Shown: positions 19,102 to 28,481 of the stretch, one piece after another
Layout: each line of letters opens with the position of its first letter
Numbering within the stretch: the stretch's first letter is position 1
From: Hydrogenimonas sp.
GTDB lineage: Bacteria; Campylobacterota; Campylobacteria; Campylobacterales; Hydrogenimonadaceae
DNA: 64,000 nucleotides
NCBI GenBank assembly: GCA_003978765.1
Contig: QNYO01000007.1
Span: forward strand, 1 to 64,000
Direction of reading: 5' to 3'
Notes under the pieces: generated by a model
The model's database searches: none
What the model was told of the DNA's origin: nothing
The model's input: the letters and a program-made list of their open reading frames with translations, nothing else
Made by a program: the position numbers and the translations under genes

Positions 19102-20312
19102 ATCACCACACGCACCATCTCACCAGCCTCTTTATCACCCTCCTCTTCGGTTAACCACAAAAGTCCTGTATTGCCAAGTAGATTGGTTAAGATAGCACTA
19201 CTTCCACTCTTTTTGCCCTCAAAGTCACAAAGATATTCACCCCCTTCAAGGCGTAGATTGCATGCTGTAAATTCAGCTTTATTTTTCGCCTTTTTCCGAT
19301 AGCCTTCCAGCAATCTAGCATGCACAACAGGCAGTTGATACGTACGCCCTTGCAGACGATACAGAATCGGTAATACATAGAGGATAAAGGTGACCGTTGA
19401 GGAGTAAGCAAATCCTGGCAGTGCGACAATATATCGATTCTCTTTCTGTGCCACCATGATATGTTGCCCAGGCTTGATGCGTACCCCTTTAAAGATGACC
19501 TCGCACCCCAACTCATCACGAATCACATCTTTAACAAAGTCATAATCGCCAACACTCACACCACCCGTTGTGACAACAATATCCGCACTACGCAGTGCCT
19601 CTTTCATCGCAGAGGTGATGACCGAACGCTCATCGTGGACACTCCCCAACTGTATCGGTTCACCACCATGCTGTTTCACCAAAGCTTCAAGAGTATAGTT
19701 ATTGGAACTTCGTATCTGTGCAGGGTTGTCACTGCATGCACCAAGCTCTAATACTTCACTTCCTGTGGCAAGAATCGCTACTTTTGGCTTTTGAACAACC
19801 AGTGGTGCAACCACATTGAGGCTTGCCATCACACCCACTTCAGCAAAACCGATCGTCTCTCCCTTTTTGACAAGCACGTCACCCTTTTTAAAATTCTCTC
19901 CAACAGGGCGTACCGCAAAACCTTCTGGAACAGGTTCATCAATCGTAATCCCACCATCTTTTACTGTCACATTTTCGATAGGGATCAGCGTATCGGCACC
20001 TTCTGGCATCAAGGCACCCGTAAAGGTTTTAATCGCTGTACCAGGGACAACACGCAACCCCTCTGTATCACTACCTGCTGGATTCTCTTCAATAATCTCC
20101 AAACGACCCTCTGCTTGATTTTTACCAATAATTGCATAGCCATCCATCGCCGATGTCGGATAATGCGGTGAATTCTCTTGTGCCACAATATCTTCAGCCA
20201 AAACACGACCAACAGCATCGGGTAGATAGACCTTTTCAACGCCTACAGGCTCAATCTGCAAACTATCCATCTTCTCCATCGATGCTTCAAATGAGATAAA
20301 TGCCATCCTCAC
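19092..20312 (-). CDS. moeA: Molybdopterin molybdenumtransferase
   Basis: Inserts molybdate into adenylylated molybdopterin. The 406 residues follow the MoeA domain order: N-terminal domains (ALMPEGADTLIPIENV), the MoCF domain with ILATGSEVLELG and VVTTGGVSVGDYDFVK, then the C-terminal beta domain. The track start is a GTG overlapping the moaE stop; an ATG two codons later (20306) sits five bases after AGAGGGG and may be the real start. It shares a transcript with moaE and moaD. Confidence 0.95.
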   Translation of the reverse strand: MRMAFISFEASMEKMDSLQIEPVGVEKVYLPDAVGRVLAEDIVAQENSPHYPTSAMDGYAIIGKNQAEGRLEIIEENPAGSDTEGLRVVPGTAIKTFTGALMPEGADTLIPIENVTVKDGGITIDEPVPEGFAVRPVGENFKKGDVLVKKGETIGFAEVGVMASLNVVAPLVVQKPKVAILATGSEVLELGACSDNPAQIRSSNNYTLEALVKQHGGEPIQLGSVHDERSVITSAMKEALRSADIVVTTGGVSVGDYDFVKDVIRDELGCEVIFKGVRIKPGQHIMVAQKENRYIVALPGFAYSSTVTFILYVLPILYRLQGRTYQLPVVHARLLEGYRKKAKNKAEFTACNLRLEGGEYLCDFEGKKSGSSAILTNLLGNTGLLWLTEEEGDKEAGEMVRVVMLR

Positions 20313-20755
20313 CCCTCTTTACTTAATAGTCCACTACCCGCCATTGGTGTTGAGCGTTCCGCCGCATAGATGCGCTCTCCATCGATCACATCATATTTCC
20401 AAATCGGGGCATTGGCTTTGAAATCCTCCACAAAAGCATCAAGCATCTCCAGTGCCACACGCCGTTTACGGCTAAAGATGGCACAGGCAAAAGAGGATTT
20501 ATGCACAGGTACATCCCCTTCACTATGCGCCATTGCCAGCAAAGCCCCCTCTTTTGCCAGTTTTGTTTTCCATCCATCAAACCACTGTTCAAGCAGAGGA
20601 CGGTAAATATCGAAACTCAGTGCTTCAATTCCCCCCTCTTCACGAACAGTTCCTACAAAGCTCACCATCGCCCCATAGTTTCTATTATGCTCTGCATTGT
20701 ACCAACGGCTTAAAAGTTGATCGACATCAATTGGACCTTGATAAATGAGTACCAT
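20309..20755 (-). CDS. moaE: Molybdopterin synthase catalytic subunit
   Basis: The large subunit of molybdopterin synthase. The 148 residues contain GAMVSFVGTVREEGG, the dimer segment LAMAHSEGDVPVHKSSFACAIFSRKR and the late KYDVIDGERIYAAER with the catalytic-side lysine. It overlaps moeA by four bases. Its partner moaD lies 249 bases upstream, separated by the structured repeat. Confidence 0.95.
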   Translation of the reverse strand: MVLIYQGPIDVDQLLSRWYNAEHNRNYGAMVSFVGTVREEGGIEALSFDIYRPLLEQWFDGWKTKLAKEGALLAMAHSEGDVPVHKSSFACAIFSRKRRVALEMLDAFVEDFKANAPIWKYDVIDGERIYAAERSTPMAGSGLLSKEG

Positions 20756-20852
20756 ACCCTATCCACACCTTTCTTTAAAGAATCGAACCAGTATCTTACT
20801 TGTTCAGAAATTCATCAATTTTGCATAGTATCGTATTGAGTTTTTTTGACTT

Positions 20853-20966
20853 ACAGGTTTGCAGACTATAAACTCGTAAATCTCTCTTGCAAATCATCTT
20901 ACTTAGCCCTTCTGACTACCCGGACCTTGCGGCTGCAAGTTTGCAGACCGCAAGCTCGTAAATCGC
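20853..20966. repeat. Imperfect 31-bp direct repeat in the moaD-moaE gap
   Basis: Copies at 20853 and 20936 share 25 of 31 bases (core TTTGCAGAC..., ...CTCGTAAATC). A third partial copy of the end motif (GCGATTTAC, inverted) lies at 20999. No reading frame covers it. It looks like an intergenic repetitive element. No other copy was spotted in this window. Confidence 0.6.
20926..20954. other. GC-rich hairpin in the moaD-moaE gap
   Basis: CTTGCGG-CTGCAA-GT-TTGCAG-A-CCGCAAG: thirteen base pairs with a single bulged base and a two-base loop. It is unusually stable for this AT-leaning gap and lies three bases from the next hairpin. Confidence 0.65.
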
Positions 20967-21007
20967 TAAAAATGAGACGCAGGTCTCATTTTTTTAACGC
21001 GATTTAC
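20958..21007. terminator. Nested hairpin overlapping the moaD stop codon
   Basis: Outer arms GTAAATCGC/GCGATTTAC enclose inner arms AAAAATGAGAC/GTCTCATTTTT around GCAG. The inner stem flanked by A and T runs is a classic bidirectional terminator shape. The moaD TAA lies inside the outer arm. Confidence 0.7.
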
Positions 21008-21225
21008 CCCCCACAAACGGGTGGAAGGAGGCTTATTTTATCACCATCTTTGAGCTCTACATCAAGGCGATTGACCATCGTATCATTCACAGCGACTGCA
21101 CAATTCTCGAGCCACACCTTAATCTCAGGATCCTGCTTTAAAATCTCTGCAACATCGGCAAGTGTTTTGGCATCAATCTCAATCGGCTCTTTGCCAATCG
21201 GTCCCAAAAACTCCACTTTAACCAT
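21004..21225 (-). CDS. moaD: Molybdopterin synthase sulfur-carrier subunit
   Basis: A 73-residue ubiquitin-fold protein ending in PPVCGG. Its C-terminal Gly-Gly is thiocarboxylated and donates sulfur to the pterin. Length and ending are typical. The cysteine just before the Gly pair is a small peculiarity. Divergent from mqnA. Confidence 0.93.
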   Translation of the reverse strand: MVKVEFLGPIGKEPIEIDAKTLADVAEILKQDPEIKVWLENCAVAVNDTMVNRLDVELKDGDKISLLPPVCGG

Positions 21226-21266
21226 AAATTTTCCTCAATTTTTTAGATTGATTATATCATACAGGG

Positions 21267-21272
21267 TATAAT
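21267..21272 (+). promoter_or_regulatory. -10 box for mqnA, very close to the start codon
   Basis: TATAAT preceded by GGG ends only six bases before the mqnA ATG. No Shine-Dalgarno sequence fits in between, so the mRNA may be leaderless. Confidence 0.45.
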
Positions 21273-21278
21273 GCCGGT

Positions 21279-21950
21279 ATGATTTTTGGAAAAATAGAAT
21301 ATCTGAACCTTTTACCATTTCACATCTTTCTGAAACGCTATCTTCGCCATAGTAGTGAGAAGAAGGCGTGGCAATTGCGTGGCTCTGTTCCATCGCAAAT
21401 TAACCGGGCATTTATCGCCAAACGGATCGATGCGGCTGTCATCTCTAGTATCAAAAGCCGTCGGTATCGCTGTAGCGATTTTGGCATTGTTGCCGATGGT
21501 GCAGTGCAGAGTGTCCTATTAATCCCTGGTAAGGCACAAACCGACAAAGAGTCAGATACCTCCAATCAACTTGCTAAAGTCTTAGGACTTCAAGGAAAGA
21601 TTATTATTGGCGATAAAGCACTACGCTTTTGGCTCGAACATCCCGATAGTGCCATCGACTTAGCAACCGCTTGGAAAGCACAAGAGGGGCTCCCCTTTGT
21701 CTTTGCACGTCTATGTGCCCATCCACCCCACTGTCAACGCATTCAAAAGATGACCGAAGCCTTCTTTAAAGCACCTCCCAAGATCCCTTACCGTATCCTA
21801 CGTGATGCCGCAGACAAACATGGTCTTACTCCCCGCCAACTCCAAAACTACCTTCAACATATTCACTATAAGCTTGGTTGGCGTGAAAAACGAGCACTTC
21901 ACCGTTTCTTCGCACTCAGCCACACCTACCAACACCCTAAGAAGCGTTAA
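21279..21950 (+). CDS. mqnA: Chorismate dehydratase of the futalosine menaquinone pathway
   Basis: MqnA makes 3-enolpyruvylbenzoate from chorismate, the first step of the futalosine route. The 223-residue protein has the substrate-binding-protein-like fold. It shows IEYLNLLPFHIF at the start, the GSVPSQINRAFIAKRIDAAVISS segment, GAVQSVLL, IIIGDKAL and DLATAWKAQEGLPFVFAR. It is shorter than many homologues, as is usual in Campylobacterota. mqnD is at 54.7 kb in the same window. Confidence 0.88.
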   Translation: MIFGKIEYLNLLPFHIFLKRYLRHSSEKKAWQLRGSVPSQINRAFIAKRIDAAVISSIKSRRYRCSDFGIVADGAVQSVLLIPGKAQTDKESDTSNQLAKVLGLQGKIIIGDKALRFWLEHPDSAIDLATAWKAQEGLPFVFARLCAHPPHCQRIQKMTEAFFKAPPKIPYRILRDAADKHGLTPRQLQNYLQHIHYKLGWREKRALHRFFALSHTYQHPKKR

Positions 21951-21959
21951 CACACGCCA

Positions 21960-21979
21960 TTGCACTCTTTTGAGTGCAA
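21960..21979 (+). terminator. Hairpin after mqnA
   Basis: TTGCACTC-TTTT-GAGTGCAA is a perfect 8-bp stem nine bases after the mqnA stop. The tail is T-rich but interrupted. Confidence 0.6.
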
Positions 21980-22123
21980 CTATTCACTTTTACTCATTAT
22001 CCAAAAAATAGAAATATATTGTTTTTTTAGATATATAATTATTTTGATATAGCCGTTATCTGTTTGATAAAGAAAAAGTTTATTTAACTTTGGATAAATA
22101 TTGATTGCAATACAATAGGCAAC

Positions 22124-23059
22124 ATGAAACGAATCATTCTATTATCTATTTATTTAATAGTCAGTGTCTGGGCAAATGAGCCGATTCAACCCATTCCTCA
22201 ACATATCGACTATGATGTATCCAAAGCAACTTTAGGAAAATATCTCTTTATCGATCCTAATCTATCCTCTGATGGAACGGTTGCATGTGTAAGTTGTCAC
22301 AGTTTTGAGACAGGTGGTGCCGATCCACGTCCTGTATCGATTGGTGTCAAAGGGCGTAAAGGGAGTGTTAATGCTCCAACTGTTTACAATAGCTACTTTA
22401 ACTTTCGTCAATTTTGGAATGGACGGGCAAAAGATCTTAAAGAGCAAGCCGAAGGACCACTCCACAACCCTGTTGAGATGGATATGAACCCAGAGGATGT
22501 AGAGGCCTATTTGCGTCAAAACAGTACCTACCGTACCCTCTTTAAAAAGGTCTATGGCACCGAACCAACCTATCAACAGACACTGGATGCCATTGCAGAG
22601 TTTGAAAAAGCACTCTATACACCCAATGCCAAATTTGATCGCTATCTACGCCATGAAGTTGAACTCTCTGAAGAAGAGAGTCAAGGGTACTACCTCTTTA
22701 AAACCCTTGGGTGTATTACCTGCCATAATGGTATCAATATTGGGGGCAACAGCTACCAAAAGTTTGGTCTTATTATCCCCTATACATGGGAAAACTGTTT
22801 TCCTGATCGCTTTGCCGTTACCCAAAATCCTCAAGATAAAAATGTCTATAAGGTTCCCACTCTACGAAATATCACACTCACAGCTCCCTATTTCCACAAT
22901 GGCAGTGTGCTCACCCTCAAAGAGGCTCTACAAAAGATGGGTTATCACAACTTAGGATTTGACTTAAGCCCTGATGAGATCACAGCACTTATTGCTTTTA
23001 TGAAAACACTCACAGGTGAGCAACCTAAAATCTTACAAGAGAGCGATACTACACCATGA
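22124..23059 (+). CDS. Dihaem cytochrome c peroxidase
   Basis: A periplasmic peroxidase of the CcpA/MauG family that reduces hydrogen peroxide with electrons from cytochrome c. The 311 residues have a signal peptide (1-17) and two haem c sites, CVSCHSF and CITCHNG. Family segments such as GRKGSVNAPTVYNSYFNFRQFWNGR and KVPTLRNITLTAPYFHNGS are present. A TACAAT about eight bases before the ATG is the nearest -10-like box, and no good ribosome-binding site is visible. Confidence 0.93.
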   Translation: MKRIILLSIYLIVSVWANEPIQPIPQHIDYDVSKATLGKYLFIDPNLSSDGTVACVSCHSFETGGADPRPVSIGVKGRKGSVNAPTVYNSYFNFRQFWNGRAKDLKEQAEGPLHNPVEMDMNPEDVEAYLRQNSTYRTLFKKVYGTEPTYQQTLDAIAEFEKALYTPNAKFDRYLRHEVELSEEESQGYYLFKTLGCITCHNGINIGGNSYQKFGLIIPYTWENCFPDRFAVTQNPQDKNVYKVPTLRNITLTAPYFHNGSVLTLKEALQKMGYHNLGFDLSPDEITALIAFMKTLTGEQPKILQESDTTP

Positions 23060-23132
23060 TGAGGGTAATTATTGACAATTGTTACAACAGTAAGACTCAA
23101 AGCTTTGGATCATCGAGAGGAGCATCACTAAT

Positions 23133-25244
23133 ATGAAACGACTCTATCTAAAACTTTTTGCTGCACTCATTGCTGCAGGATTGGGGCTTGCCCTACTACT
23201 CTATCAACAAAGCTTTCTTAAAAAGAGTTTTCAGACCGAAACAGCCATTAAGAGTTCCCTGCAATCGATTCAACACGATCTTCTACTTTTACAATATCTG
23301 ACATTACAGACAAGCTATTTTCTCTATTTCAATAATGATAAAATCTTTACAAAAACCTATACTATTGAGAAAACATTACAACAACTCATTGATCACCCTC
23401 TCTTTCAAAAGGAGAACTTTCAGAGCAGTGCCCAACAGCTCCACACCTTTCAAAAAAAGTTTTTAACATTTAAAGATCTTATTACCCAGTTTCTTACCAT
23501 CAATGCTGCTCTTAAAAATAGTACTGTCTATCTACCAACCCTCTCGCTCAAAGCCTTTGAGATCTTTGACAAAAGAGATCCTCAACACTATCAAATCATC
23601 CAGATGCTAACCAAAATCAATGCACGTATCTTTCTTACCAAAAGTGCCCTCGATAGTACATTTATGGATGAGCTCAAAAACTACCATAACAGTCTCTACC
23701 AAATCGAGACAACCTTGAAAAAACCTGCACACAAGCGGTTGCTTCAGACTGCTTTAAACCACTTAGAGATCTTTATCAACTATTTTCCTCTCTTTCAAAA
23801 AGATCTTCATACCATTTTAGATCGTTCAACCCTTGAAGCACTCCATCAAACAATGAAGATCTTTGATGATGAAGCGACACAAAACTATGAGACTCTCAAT
23901 ACCGTCTCTCAACTCTTCTTACTCCTCTATCTTCTGAGTATTTTGGTTGTTCTCTACTTTATCTTCCATTCAGAGAAGGAGAATATTAAACTTCGACGTA
24001 CAAAAAATGCTCTCCATAAATCGCTTGTTGTCGATCCTCTTACACGGTTGGGCAATCGAAAAACCTACAAACGTGACTACCGAAATTTCAAACACCCAGC
24101 CATGGTTCTTTTCAATATTGATAAATTTAAACATATTAATGAGTTTTATGGAAGTGCTATTGGAGATGCGATCTTAAAACAGGTCGCACAACGGCTTCAA
24201 AGTGACTTTGCCAAAGATTTTCCTGAGGCACACTTCTATCGCTTAGGGGGAGATGACTTTGCCATTGTCTTTGAGTATCAAGGCGAACAACATCTGCATC
24301 AAGTGATTGAGAAGGTTTTGGAGCTTTTCAATAACCAAACCTTTAGTACCAATGGTGTTAGTGTCGATATTACCATCTCAATTGGTGCAAGCTATACCGA
24401 TAAACTCTTTGAAACAGCCGATATGGCACTCAAATATGCCAAACAGTCACGACGCGAACGCTATGCAATCTACAACCCAACACTCGACACGTCAGATATC
24501 ATTGCCAAAAATATTAAAGAGCTCAAACAGCTCAACCAAGCCATTAAAGTTGATGCCATTATCCCCTACTTCCAACCCATTTTTGACCTGCAAACCAACC
24601 AGATTGTCAAATATGAGTCTTTGGCACGACTACGTATTAGTGTAACCGAAGTCTTAACCCCATTCCACTTTCTCCATGCTGCCAAAGAGGCAAAACTTAG
24701 TAGTCTTATCACTTCTGTGATTTTGGAAAAGACCTTAGAGAAAGCACGGATCACCCAGCAAGCTTTCAGTGTCAATATCTCATCAGGAGATATCGATCAT
24801 GCAGGGACCCAACAGATGATTATCCCTATGCTCTCACGCTTTCGTGATGTTGCCCATTTAATCACTTTTGAGATTTTAGAGAGTGAAGAGATTGAAGATT
24901 ATGACCTGATGTTTCAATTTATCCAAGCAGTTAAAGAGTATGGATGCCAAATTGCAATCGACGATTTTGGTAGTGGATACTCAAATTTTGAAAAACTTCT
25001 AAAAATGGATATCGATTTATTGAAAATTGATGGTACACTGATTCGAGATATTGACCATGACCAACATGCTGAAATGGTTGTTACTACAATCTGCAATTTT
25101 GCCAAAAAAGCAGGGATCCGAACTGTTGCAGAGTATGTTCACTCTCAAGAAGTTTTAGAGAAGGTCAAAGCACTCGGTATCGAAATGGGTCAGGGCTTCT
25201 ACCTTGGAAAACCTGAACCCGATATTATCACCCATAAGGAATAG
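23133..25244 (+). CDS. Membrane sensor with GGDEF and EAL domains
   Basis: A 703-residue c-di-GMP enzyme or sensor. A helix at about 6-28, a helical periplasmic sensor of about 230 residues and a second helix near 267-286 precede a GGDEF domain and an EAL domain. The GGDEF signature reads RLGGDDFAIVFEY, an acceptable active variant, with no RxxD inhibitory site. The EAL signature reads YESLARL (Ala to Ser), but the other metal residues are intact: VNISSGDI, FEILESEE, IDDFGSGYSNF and the lysine in LLKIDG. Both activities may be retained. No HAMP is seen. It is followed one base later by the glutamate dehydrogenase gene. Confidence 0.9.
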   Translation: MKRLYLKLFAALIAAGLGLALLLYQQSFLKKSFQTETAIKSSLQSIQHDLLLLQYLTLQTSYFLYFNNDKIFTKTYTIEKTLQQLIDHPLFQKENFQSSAQQLHTFQKKFLTFKDLITQFLTINAALKNSTVYLPTLSLKAFEIFDKRDPQHYQIIQMLTKINARIFLTKSALDSTFMDELKNYHNSLYQIETTLKKPAHKRLLQTALNHLEIFINYFPLFQKDLHTILDRSTLEALHQTMKIFDDEATQNYETLNTVSQLFLLLYLLSILVVLYFIFHSEKENIKLRRTKNALHKSLVVDPLTRLGNRKTYKRDYRNFKHPAMVLFNIDKFKHINEFYGSAIGDAILKQVAQRLQSDFAKDFPEAHFYRLGGDDFAIVFEYQGEQHLHQVIEKVLELFNNQTFSTNGVSVDITISIGASYTDKLFETADMALKYAKQSRRERYAIYNPTLDTSDIIAKNIKELKQLNQAIKVDAIIPYFQPIFDLQTNQIVKYESLARLRISVTEVLTPFHFLHAAKEAKLSSLITSVILEKTLEKARITQQAFSVNISSGDIDHAGTQQMIIPMLSRFRDVAHLITFEILESEEIEDYDLMFQFIQAVKEYGCQIAIDDFGSGYSNFEKLLKMDIDLLKIDGTLIRDIDHDQHAEMVVTTICNFAKKAGIRTVAEYVHSQEVLEKVKALGIEMGQGFYLGKPEPDIITHKE

Positions 25245-25245
25245 C

Positions 25246-28200
25246 ATGGAACTTGATCGAAAATATGCCGACACCTGTTTACAGATTCTTCGTAATGATG
25301 ACTTGACACTGCCCGATACGATCGCCAAAACACTCCAAACAGAGGCTTTTGCCGCTGAATTTATCACCGATCAAGATGGTACCCCCTATCTTAAGATCTA
25401 TAGCCACCAACACTTCATGCTATCACAAATCGTACCGATTCTAAAAAATATCGGTCTCATGATCCATAGCGAAATATCGTATGAGATCACTTTAGATCGT
25501 ACCACTATCCATGTCAGTCGCTACAGAATTGTCCATGAACAGCTTGATGAACTCAAACGCACCCAAAACAATATTCTTCACCTGTTAGAGACGATGCTCT
25601 GTGATCCAACACTTCCTAATACATCACTGCTCCGTCTGACACTTCTTGAAAATATCTCCCCCAGAGAGCTTGAGCTTCTTACGGCACTCATTGAGTTTGA
25701 AAACCAACTTGTTCCCTCATTCAACGAAGTGACGATTACCAATATTTTGATTAAACACCATGCTATCACCAAGGCACTTCTCAACTACTTCTTTACCAAA
25801 TTTAATCCAAATATGAAGTACCGCAAACGTGAGATGAGTCGCCATGAAGAGCAGATCAAAGAGATGCTCCATCCCATTACACACATTACTGAAGATCAAG
25901 TGATCCGAACACTCTTTGAAATTATTCAACAGATGGTTCGTACCAACTTCTTTTTAGACAAACCTGCCATCGCCTTTAAAGTCCATACGAACAAGATTGC
26001 AAGTAAGATGGTCGGTATTCAACCCCATATTGAAGCCTTTGTTCACCACTATCGTCTTAGTGGTGTCCATCTTCGCATGGGACCTGTCAGCCGAGGTGGT
26101 ATTCGATGGAGTGACCGTTTTGAAGATTTCCGTGTTGAAGTACGCTCGTTAATGCTCACCCAAGAGGGGAAGAATGCAGTGATTATTCCAAGTGGTGCCA
26201 AAGGGGGCTTTATTATCCGTCTTCCTAAAGAGGAGATCACCCACGAAACCTTTGCCCACTTCTATGAACTCTACATCGATGCTCTGCTCGATCTTGTCGA
26301 TAACCAAAAAGAGCATCGCACCATTGTTGATCCCCGTATCATCCGTTATGATGAGGATGATACCTACTTTGTCGTGGCTGCCGATAAGGGAACAGCCCAT
26401 ATGAGTGATACCGCCAATGCCATTGCACTTCGACGCGATTTCTGGCTTGGTGATGCCTTTGCAAGTGGTGGAAGTAATGGCTACAACCATAAAAAACTTG
26501 GTATTACCGCCAAAGGTTCTCTGCGATCGGTTGAACGCTTCTTTATTGAAGAGGGGATCAACTTCTATGAAACCCCTATTACTGTCATCGGTATCGGCTC
26601 TATGAATGGTGATGTCTTTGGAAATGGTATGCTTCAAAGTCGCTACTTCAAACTTTTAGCAGCCATTAGCCATAATGAGATCTTTATTGACCCCGATCCA
26701 AATCCAGAAATTGCCTATCAAGAGCGTAAACGCCTCTTTGAAGCGAGTCCCAAAGGGGGTTGGAGATATTATGATCCTAAAAAGATCAGCAAAGGTGGGG
26801 GTGTTTTCAACCGAAATGATAAAGAGATCCCGCTCTCAACGCAGATTCAAAAACTCTTCAAAACCACACGCCAAAGTATGAGTGGTGAAGAGATGGTTCA
26901 AGCCATTTTGCGTCTCAAAGTCGATATGCTTTTTAATGGTGGTGTCGGTACCTATGTGAAAGCAAGCTGGGAGAGTAATCTGGATGTCGGGGACAAAGCA
27001 AATGAGAATGTCCGTATTAATGCATCCGAGTTGAAAGCAAGAACAGTATGTGAGGGGGGAAATCTTGGCTTAACGCTTCCTGCACGTATCGAATATGCCA
27101 AACTGGGTGGATTTATCAACCTTGATGCGATCGACAACTCGGCAGGTGTGAACACAAGTGACTATGAAGTGAACCTCAAAATTGCCCTTGGAGATCTTCA
27201 GCAAAAAGGGTTAATCGATGAGAAGAGCCGTCTTGAAGCCCTCCAACACCATGCACAGATGGTGACTGAGAGTGTCTTATGGACCAACTATCACCAATCA
27301 CTGGCTATCTCTCTCGATTACCGAAGAAGTCAAAAAGATCTGCTCCCCTTTTTAGAGACCATTGCACTCATTGAGCGTAAGCTCCCTATCTTTAACCGCC
27401 AGCGGTTCCATATCCCAAAAGATGAGAAGATTTCAGAAATTTTAGATGAGTCGGGTGGTATTGTACGTCCCGTCCTTGGAACCCTTCTCTCTTATGCCAA
27501 AATCTTTGTCAAACGCTATCTGCTTGCAAGCACCATTCTTGAAGAGCCATTTGCACAAGAGTATCTCTTTAAATATTTTCCAAAATCGTTTGCAACCATC
27601 TACGAAGAGGAGATTATGAACCATCCGCTGAAACGTGAAATTGCTGCCACTGTCATTGCCAACCGTGTCATCAATACAGCGGGAATTACCTTTATCAGTG
27701 ACTTTGAAACCTTAGGAGAGGAGCGCTTCTTATCAAAGATCAAGAGTTACCTCATCTGCAATCAACTCTTTGACTGCAATACGATACGTTACGAAATCTT
27801 TCAACACGACTATAAAATTCCAGTGATACAACAGTATAGCCTTCTTTTTGATATTGAGACAACCCTTTCTTTTAGTGTTAACTGGATGATGCACCACCTT
27901 CAGCCCGATCAAATTCATGCCCCTACCCTTCTACGCTATAAGAGTGAACTCTCAACACTGATGGCATTAACACCTGATGATCAAATCACCCCAATTATTC
28001 CTAAAGCCCCTCATCTGAACCGATTCTTCTACCATCTTCCCTATATGAAATTTACGATTGCAGCCATTATTCTGCATGAAAAGAACCACCGCCGTTTCGA
28101 TGAGACTGCCCGACTGATGCATACCATTATTCAAGAGCTCCATATTAATGATATTTTAGAGGCTCTTGAGAACTATCAGCCCAAAAAGGAAGAGGAACAC

Positions 28201-28455
28201 ACAATAAAAAAACAGCTCAAAGAGTTTGTTGAGTTTTCTGTCACATCATTGAGTGAGAAGGTGATCCGCTATCAACGCAAAGATGAGACCATTAAAGAGG
28301 CACTACAAAACTATCTTCAAGACTATAAAGAGCGCTACCAGATACTCCAGATGCGTTTCAAAAACTTTCTCGATCAAACAGAGATTCAAGAGTTGGAAGA
28401 TGTCGCCATCTTGGTCAACTCTTTGATTCAACTAACCCTGGATAACCCTCTATAA
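25246..28455 (+). CDS. Large NAD-specific glutamate dehydrogenase
   Basis: A 1069-residue enzyme of the large NAD-GDH family. The core holds RGGIRWSDRFEDFRVEVRSL, the KGGFIIRLP segment with the substrate lysine, DKGTAHMSDTANAI and VCEGGNLGLTLPARIEYA. It is well below the roughly 1600 residues of the proteobacterial 180-kDa type and nearer the 115-kDa class. The ORF track begins at 25204, inside the previous gene. I use the ATG at 25246 because AAGGA lies six bases upstream and it follows the preceding stop directly. It likely oxidises glutamate to 2-oxoglutarate and ammonia. It is bracketed by two c-di-GMP genes. Confidence 0.88.
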   Translation: MELDRKYADTCLQILRNDDLTLPDTIAKTLQTEAFAAEFITDQDGTPYLKIYSHQHFMLSQIVPILKNIGLMIHSEISYEITLDRTTIHVSRYRIVHEQLDELKRTQNNILHLLETMLCDPTLPNTSLLRLTLLENISPRELELLTALIEFENQLVPSFNEVTITNILIKHHAITKALLNYFFTKFNPNMKYRKREMSRHEEQIKEMLHPITHITEDQVIRTLFEIIQQMVRTNFFLDKPAIAFKVHTNKIASKMVGIQPHIEAFVHHYRLSGVHLRMGPVSRGGIRWSDRFEDFRVEVRSLMLTQEGKNAVIIPSGAKGGFIIRLPKEEITHETFAHFYELYIDALLDLVDNQKEHRTIVDPRIIRYDEDDTYFVVAADKGTAHMSDTANAIALRRDFWLGDAFASGGSNGYNHKKLGITAKGSLRSVERFFIEEGINFYETPITVIGIGSMNGDVFGNGMLQSRYFKLLAAISHNEIFIDPDPNPEIAYQERKRLFEASPKGGWRYYDPKKISKGGGVFNRNDKEIPLSTQIQKLFKTTRQSMSGEEMVQAILRLKVDMLFNGGVGTYVKASWESNLDVGDKANENVRINASELKARTVCEGGNLGLTLPARIEYAKLGGFINLDAIDNSAGVNTSDYEVNLKIALGDLQQKGLIDEKSRLEALQHHAQMVTESVLWTNYHQSLAISLDYRRSQKDLLPFLETIALIERKLPIFNRQRFHIPKDEKISEILDESGGIVRPVLGTLLSYAKIFVKRYLLASTILEEPFAQEYLFKYFPKSFATIYEEEIMNHPLKREIAATVIANRVINTAGITFISDFETLGEERFLSKIKSYLICNQLFDCNTIRYEIFQHDYKIPVIQQYSLLFDIETTLSFSVNWMMHHLQPDQIHAPTLLRYKSELSTLMALTPDDQITPIIPKAPHLNRFFYHLPYMKFTIAAIILHEKNHRRFDETARLMHTIIQELHINDILEALENYQPKKEEEHTIKKQLKEFVEFSVTSLSEKVIRYQRKDETIKEALQNYLQDYKERYQILQMRFKNFLDQTEIQELEDVAILVNSLIQLTLDNPL

Positions 28456-28481
28456 TGATAATGATGATGTAAGGAGTCGCC

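Noticed and set aside
20756-21003. Moco riboswitch near the molybdopterin genes
   Set aside because: The structured DNA lies between moaD and moaE, not at a transcript start, and consists of simple hairpins and repeats.
25204-25245. Track start of the glutamate dehydrogenase 14 codons upstream
   Set aside because: It lies inside the GGDEF-EAL gene, while the ATG at 25246 has AAGGA at good spacing.
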